Below, in pieces: positions 59,578-64,000 of a stretch of DNA of 64,000 bases. The stretch lies in assembly GCA_002425225.1 (NCBI GenBank), contig DILV01000039.1, forward strand, positions 62,001 through 126,000, in the 5' to 3' direction. Source of the DNA: Thiothrix sp. UBA5583 (GTDB lineage Bacteria > Pseudomonadota > Gammaproteobacteria > Thiotrichales > Thiotrichaceae). The translations under genes were made by a program, and so were the position numbers. Position 1 is the stretch's first letter, and the number at the start of each line of letters is the position of its first letter. The notes beneath the pieces are model-generated. The model searched no databases and was not told the DNA's origin. It was given only the letters and a program-made list of their open reading frames with translations.

Positions 59578-61908
59578 TTTCTTCGAGTTCTGGTTCTGCT
59601 GGTGTTAGCCGCTACCTTCCTCTGGTGGTATTTCTTCAGCCTCCCCGCCACGCTGTTCACTGCTGCCCATTCGCACCTGCTGTTAGACCGTAATGGCAGG
59701 TTGCTTAGCGCCCACATTGCCGCCGATGGGCAATGGCGTTTCCCCGAACTCGAAAGCGTACCGGAGAAATTCGCCACGGCTTTAATCCAGTTTGAGGACA
59801 AGCGTTTTCGTACCCACAGCGGCGTGGATTTACTCGCCCTTGCGCGTGCCACTTACGACAATATGCGTGAACGGCGTGTGGTCAGTGGTGCGAGCACCTT
59901 GAGTATGCAAGTGATTCGCCTGTCACGCGGCAACCCGCCCCGCACCCTGCACGAAAAAGCGCTGGAACTATTGCGGGCATGGCGATTGGAAACCACTTAC
60001 AGCAAGGATGACATCCTCAAACTGTACGCCAGCCACGCCCCGTTTGGCGGCAATGTGGTCGGTCTGGAAGCTGCCGCGTGGCGTTACTTTGCCCGTAGCC
60101 CCGCACAATTATCGTGGGCGGAAAGTGCCATGCTGGCGGTATTGCCCAACAACCCGGCACTGGTGCATCTGGGGCGTAACCGCGAACGCTTGCTCACCAA
60201 ACGCAACCGCCTGCTGGAACGCCTTTACCAGCAACAAATACTGTCCAAGCTGGATTATGAGCTGGCGATTGCCGAACCGTTGCCAGAAACGCCCCACCCG
60301 TTGCCACGCCTTGCCCCGCATTTGCTGGACACACTCGCCACCCAACAGCCGCAGGGCGAACGTTTCCGCACCACGCTGGATGTGGAGTTGCAGCAACGCA
60401 TCAATACGCTGGCGCAGCGCACGGGTGAACAACTAGTGTTGGAGGGCATTCAAAACCTTGCGGTGTTGGTGCTGGATAATCACACGTTTGAAGTCATGGC
60501 GTATGTGGGCAACCGCCCTGTGCAGGATTTCGGCGCGGATCAGGGGCACGCGATTGACATGATCCAGCGTCCGCGCAGTACCGGAAGTACCCTCAAGCCG
60601 CTGCTGTTTGCCGATGCGATTGAGCAAGGCTTGATTGTGCCGGATTCCTTGCTGGCGGATGTGCCCGTCAATTACAGCGGCTTTACCCCGCAAAACTACA
60701 ACCGCCATTACCACGGTGCGGTCAGTGCGCGGGAAGCATTGGCACGTTCGTTGAACATTCCGCTGGTGAATTTGCTCAGCTTGCGCGGGGTCGAACCGTT
60801 CCTGCTGCAATTGCGCCAACTGGGGTTTAGCCATGTGCAACGTTCGGCGCGGGATTACGGTTTAAGCCTGATTCTGGGTGGCGCGGAAGCCTCGTTGTGG
60901 GACTTGACGGTGGCTTATGCCAACCTTGCCCACCGCGCCCAGCAGGATGCGCAACACCAGCAAACCTACTGGCAACGCGGCAGAATGCTGCTCACCGACA
61001 CCGCCGCCAGCAGCCGCATTGCCACCCTTTCCACCGCCGCCGCGTGGATGACGCTGGATGCGCTGCTGGAAGTTGCCCGCCCCGGTGACGAAGGCTACTG
61101 GGAAAAATTCAGCAGCAGCCGCAAAGTCGCGTGGAAAACAGGCACAAGCTACGGGCAACGCGACGCATGGGCCATCGGCACAACCCCTGATTACACCGTC
61201 GGCGTGTGGGTAGGCAATGCCGATGGTGTGGGGCGGGCGGGTTTAACCGGAACGCAAAGTGCCGCACCAATTCTCTTCAATACTTTCAGCTTGTTACCGC
61301 CGAATCGTGGTTGGTTTCAACGCCCAGACTGGCAAATGGGCAAAGTAGACATTTGCCGCGACGACGGCTATTTAAGCAATAGTGCGTGCACCACCAAAAC
61401 CGTTCACATTCCGTTGAGTAGCCACTTTGCGCGGATTACACCCTACCACCAGCGTGTGCATCTGGACGCATCAGGGCAATACCGCGTCAGTAGCGATTGC
61501 GAAAGTGTCGCCAATCTCCAAACCCGCGACTGGTTCGTACTGCCACCCGATCAGGCGGAGTATTACCAGCAATTCCATGCCGATTACCAACCATTACCAC
61601 CGTGGCGAGCCGACTGCCAAAACAGCGACGCACCACAACAGGAAGCGGTCAGCATTGTCTACCCACAGGACAATATCCAGATTTATTTACCGCGCGAACT
61701 CGACGGCAAGCTGGGTGAAACCGTGTTTCGTGCCGTGCCACAACGCGCCGAAACCTTGCTGTATTGGCATCTCGACAACCAGTTTTTAGGCACGACGCAA
61801 ACCTTCCACCAACAAGCGGTGCAACCGGCGGCTGGCAAGCATCATCTGGTGGTGGTGGACGAAATCGGCAATCGGGCAGAACGCACGTTTGAAGTGCTGG
61901 AAAAATGA
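59551..61908 (+). CDS. pbpC: Penicillin-binding protein 1C
   Basis: Class A PBP of the PbpC type, about 785 residues, partner of alpha-2-macroglobulin. An N-terminal helix (VLVLLVLAATFLWWYFF) leads to the GT51 glycosyltransferase domain with FEDKRFRTHSGVD and SGASTLSMQVIRL. The transpeptidase domain has SxxK (Ser at 60586-60588, GSTLKPLLFA), SLNIPL (SxN) and WKTGTSYG (KTG). A BiPBP_C-like domain ends the protein. No ATG exists before the membrane helix. The frame is open back to TTG at 59452, through the palindromic repeat. TTG at 59551 (inside the repeat) or GTG at 59602 are possible starts; none has a clear ribosome-binding site, so the start is uncertain. Confidence 0.88.
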   Translation: MRERGWGEGFLRVLVLLVLAATFLWWYFFSLPATLFTAAHSHLLLDRNGRLLSAHIAADGQWRFPELESVPEKFATALIQFEDKRFRTHSGVDLLALARATYDNMRERRVVSGASTLSMQVIRLSRGNPPRTLHEKALELLRAWRLETTYSKDDILKLYASHAPFGGNVVGLEAAAWRYFARSPAQLSWAESAMLAVLPNNPALVHLGRNRERLLTKRNRLLERLYQQQILSKLDYELAIAEPLPETPHPLPRLAPHLLDTLATQQPQGERFRTTLDVELQQRINTLAQRTGEQLVLEGIQNLAVLVLDNHTFEVMAYVGNRPVQDFGADQGHAIDMIQRPRSTGSTLKPLLFADAIEQGLIVPDSLLADVPVNYSGFTPQNYNRHYHGAVSAREALARSLNIPLVNLLSLRGVEPFLLQLRQLGFSHVQRSARDYGLSLILGGAEASLWDLTVAYANLAHRAQQDAQHQQTYWQRGRMLLTDTAASSRIATLSTAAAWMTLDALLEVARPGDEGYWEKFSSSRKVAWKTGTSYGQRDAWAIGTTPDYTVGVWVGNADGVGRAGLTGTQSAAPILFNTFSLLPPNRGWFQRPDWQMGKVDICRDDGYLSNSACTTKTVHIPLSSHFARITPYHQRVHLDASGQYRVSSDCESVANLQTRDWFVLPPDQAEYYQQFHADYQPLPPWRADCQNSDAPQQEAVSIVYPQDNIQIYLPRELDGKLGETVFRAVPQRAETLLYWHLDNQFLGTTQTFHQQAVQPAAGKHHLVVVDEIGNRAERTFEVLEK

Positions 61909-61950
61909 TCCACCACCATCACAGTTGACCTGTGATAAGACCCTTGCTGA

Positions 61951-62499
61951 TTACCCACCACTGCCTGCCACTTTACAGGGCTTGCTGGCAGCCACATCAG
62001 CCAGTTTCCGCGCCTGCTCATTGGCATCTTTGCCAGGCTTGACCACATCAGTCACACAGACTTCATTCGGGGTAATTTTGCTGACAGTCAGGTAGGAAGT
62101 GGTTTTTTCCGGCTTGTCAGGGTCTTCACTCACGTTGTAGCGCACGATCAGGGCAAGGGGGTTGATCTTGTTGCCATCCTTGCTGACCCGCCATTCTGCC
62201 TTTTCGCCCAGAGCAGAAAAGCCGCTGGAGACAGTTGACCACAATTCCAGCGGGAAATCACGGCCTTTGGGGTCAATCACATTGATGGTCTGGCGCAGAT
62301 CATCTTCCGCCCAGTCAAGCATATAGCCTGCGACACCAGGGCAACGGCCTTTGCCACCGTAGTCGCCACTTTCTGTATCCTTACATGCCTTACCGCTCAA
62401 GTCGGTATACATACTGTCTATTTTGCTGGAAGCAGCCCCCACGGGCACTGCCAACCCCAGCATAGCCAGAAACATGGCTGTCTTTGGTAACATGTTCAT
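61951..62499 (-). CDS. Exported protein of unknown function
   Basis: A 182-residue protein from MNMLPKTAMF at 62499, chosen because AAGGAGC lies 6-7 bp upstream. A signal peptide (FLAMLGLAVPVGAASS) predicts periplasmic location. The mature part has four Cys (KACKD, GRCPG, EVCVT, KPCKV) that could form two disulfides. I do not recognise the family; DLSGKACK and YGGKGRCPGVAGYMLDWAED look like a compact secreted domain with a Cys-bearing N-terminus. It is convergent with pbpC. Confidence 0.7.
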   Translation of the reverse strand: MNMLPKTAMFLAMLGLAVPVGAASSKIDSMYTDLSGKACKDTESGDYGGKGRCPGVAGYMLDWAEDDLRQTINVIDPKGRDFPLELWSTVSSGFSALGEKAEWRVSKDGNKINPLALIVRYNVSEDPDKPEKTTSYLTVSKITPNEVCVTDVVKPGKDANEQARKLADVAASKPCKVAGSGG

Positions 62500-62670
62500 C
62501 AATAAGCTCCTTCGCAAGTAACACGTGACCAACATAGCACAATCCTTGCTAAAAATTACAGCTTATAAACCCAGATAACCTCATCATGGTGAAAAGCCAG
62601 TAATAACAGTTTGTTTTTCATACACAACACTAGCAGTGAATAGTTTTAGCCCAACATAACCAAAGTTATA

Positions 62671-62698
62671 TTTACATAGCAATAATAAAATCTATACT
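62671..62698 (+). promoter_or_regulatory. Candidate promoter of the right-end lipoprotein operon
   Basis: TTTACA (62671-62676) and TATACT (62693-62698) with 16-bp spacing, 55 bp before the start of the lipoprotein gene. The surrounding 62536-62752 is A+T-rich and holds no gene. Confidence 0.5.
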
Positions 62699-62752
62699 CA
62701 CTTCATGAAATGAAAATATAAATCTCCCATGACTTGCGAGGGATTTCTTATC

Positions 62753-63694
62753 ATGAAAAATACAAATGTTTTTGTTTTTTCCAGTTTACTTATATTGGGT
62801 GGGTGTTTTGGTGGCTCTGGTGGTGGCAATGGTTTGTCTGTTGCTTTATCAGCAGAAAATGCCGCCACTGCTGCCCAGCTTTCTATGGCAGCACCAAAAG
62901 CAGTATCCGGTTTATTGGAAGGCATGATCGAAGATGTGCCTGATGATGTATTCACCGATATTGAAGCCCGGACAGCAAATCGAGAGGCAGGTATTGCAAC
63001 AGCAATGGCTCCAACCCGTGAAGAGGAGGCTTGCAGCCACGGCGGTAAAGTGATTGTGGAAGAAAATGATACAACATTCACCATTATCTTGGAAAACTGT
63101 ACAGAAACAGAAAGTGTGCCAGCCACAGATAGTACTCCCGCTTATTCTTCAACTGACATCAGTAATGGTTCAATTACGTTTTCTGACAGCACTATGGATG
63201 GTTACCCGGATGCTGAAAAGGTGACTATTACTTTAAGTGAATCTTTTACAGACAGCACAGGCAAAGAGGAAAACTCCGCTGAAAATGGTTCATTTTTTAC
63301 AGGTTATAGTGATACGGGATATGCTATTAAGAACATGAATATCAACACCCATTACTGGGGAAAAGAATCATCAAGCAGTCCCGCTTACGATTATACCATT
63401 GCGGCGCAAGATTTTAGTGTGTTGGTTGATGGCACAACTGACCAGCAAACCTTTAGTGGGATCGTGACAGCGACAGGAATGGATGAAGCTGGAGATGCGC
63501 TATTGGGTGGTTCATTCCGCATTGATACCATTACCCCCATTAATAATGACCAAACTCAAGGTGAGTACAAAATCACAGGAGCAGGTAATACTACTGTTGT
63601 TACGCGCCTTGACCCGGCAGGTATTTATGTGGAAGTCAACGGGGCATCTGCTGAGTTCCATGCTTGGTCTGATATTGGCGACTATTTTGATTGA
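62753..63694 (+). CDS. Acidic exported lipoprotein of unknown function
   Basis: A 313-residue predicted lipoprotein from ATG at 62753 (GAGGG about 10 bp upstream). The leader MKNTNVFVFSSLLILGGC ends in lipobox LGGC. A Gly/Ser stretch follows, then a helical Ala-rich part to about residue 75, and then an acidic, Ser/Thr-rich, apparently beta-rich body (SNGSITFSDSTMDGYPDAEK, VTITLSESFTDSTG, YTIAAQDFSVLVDG). Only two further Cys (EEACSHGG and LENCTE). I do not recognise it. It is visibly more A+T-rich than the genes to its left. A second exported protein starts 9 bp downstream, so the two form an operon. Confidence 0.75.
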   Translation: MKNTNVFVFSSLLILGGCFGGSGGGNGLSVALSAENAATAAQLSMAAPKAVSGLLEGMIEDVPDDVFTDIEARTANREAGIATAMAPTREEEACSHGGKVIVEENDTTFTIILENCTETESVPATDSTPAYSSTDISNGSITFSDSTMDGYPDAEKVTITLSESFTDSTGKEENSAENGSFFTGYSDTGYAIKNMNINTHYWGKESSSSPAYDYTIAAQDFSVLVDGTTDQQTFSGIVTATGMDEAGDALLGGSFRIDTITPINNDQTQGEYKITGAGNTTVVTRLDPAGIYVEVNGASAEFHAWSDIGDYFD

Positions 63695-63702
63695 GGTGTG
63701 TG

Positions 63703-64000
63703 ATGTTTTATAAAAATACATGTAAAAGAAGTGTGTTAGTTGGAGAGAATTTTCTCAGACAATATATCGCAATCAGTCTCCCAGCTATCTTGCTTTCCCT
63801 TATATCTCCCACCACTGTGATGGCTGGCGGCAAGTATGAGAGCAGCAGCGATTCTCGATTCTTTTATAGTTTGTGTACGCAACAGATCGATAATCTTAGA
63901 CGGGGTGGCAGTGCTTCTATCAGTGATGCGTTTAGTTATAGTTTGGGTGAGTGCTTGTTATTTGCCCGGAATCAAACTAGGCGATTGGTATTGAACTACA
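63703..64000 (+). CDS. Exported protein of unknown function, 5' part
   Basis: An ORF opening with ATG at 63703 (GAGGTG upstream) and running off the window edge after about 99 codons. Residues about 22-42 form a signal peptide (YIAISLPAILLSLISPTTVM, then AGG). The mature start is KYESSSDSRFFYSLCTQQID, then NLRRGGSASISDAF with Cys in SLCTQQ and GECLLFARNQ. I do not recognise it. It is likely cotranscribed with the preceding lipoprotein. The remainder lies outside the window. Confidence 0.65.
   Translation, partial: MFYKNTCKRSVLVGENFLRQYIAISLPAILLSLISPTTVMAGGKYESSSDSRFFYSLCTQQIDNLRRGGSASISDAFSYSLGECLLFARNQTRRLVLNY

Noticed and set aside
61918..61936. Hairpin ATCACAG-TTGAC-CTGTGAT between pbpC and the convergent gene, considered as terminator
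   Set aside because: Perfect 7-bp stem, but no T run follows on either strand; could be chance or a weak element.

Overview
The window is a contiguous, gene-dense piece of a gammaproteobacterial chromosome. The order mraZ-rsmH-ftsL-ftsI-murE-murF-mraY-murD-ftsW-murG-murC-ddlB-ftsQ-ftsA-ftsZ-lpxC, followed by dciA, an M23 peptidase gene, secA, argJ and a nudix/ThiE-like fusion, is the layout known from gammaproteobacteria of the Pseudomonas type. LpxC and many predicted lipoproteins show a Gram-negative envelope. MurE carries the DNPR motif for meso-diaminopimelate. The genus cannot be read from the sequence; a Thiothrix-like sulfur bacterium is my guess only. No rRNA, tRNA, CRISPR, phage or transposase gene was seen.

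Left part (1-8.8 kb, mostly minus strand): the 5' part of mpl (cell-wall recycling), a membrane GGDEF/EAL protein, the rpsP-rimM-trmD-rplS operon, a DUF1287 lipoprotein, a secreted orphan with a possible Cys/His dyad, and three tandem paralogous small lipoproteins that share a C-terminal motif and each have their own terminator.

9-22 kb: ffh divergent from ypjD-radA, then a degenerate DEAD-box protein that has lost its catalytic motifs, a DUF465 protein, a nudix/ThiE-like fusion, argJ, secA, an M23 peptidase gene, dciA and lpxC.

22-39 kb: the complete division and cell wall (dcw) cluster on the minus strand, mostly with 1-8 bp overlaps. It is driven from an mraZ promoter (TTGACA-17-TATATT) that has three MraZ-type repeats just downstream. 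The RNase P RNA gene lies immediately beyond.

39-50 kb: uspA, a TPP riboswitch with thiC, an orphan acidic protein, exosortase H with its partner membrane protein, a Ser/Thr kinase with a small membrane protein, rpsF-rpsR-rplI behind a strong promoter and a probable S6:S18 leader, dnaB and alr.

50-64 kb: a membrane-anchored SH3-type protein with 26-residue repeats, a BaeS/BaeR two-component pair, a 1912-residue alpha-2-macroglobulin lipoprotein and PBP1C. The last two are joined by a GC-rich palindromic repeat that supplies the stop codon of one gene and the N-terminal codons of the other. The right end is more A+T-rich and carries three exported proteins of unknown function, the last one cut by the window edge.

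The dominant theme is envelope construction: peptidoglycan precursors, division, LPS commitment, secretion, wall recycling, envelope stress signalling and periplasmic defence. The least explained parts are the lipoprotein trio, the degenerate helicase, the palindromic repeat at the macroglobulin/PBP1C junction, and the right-end exported proteins.
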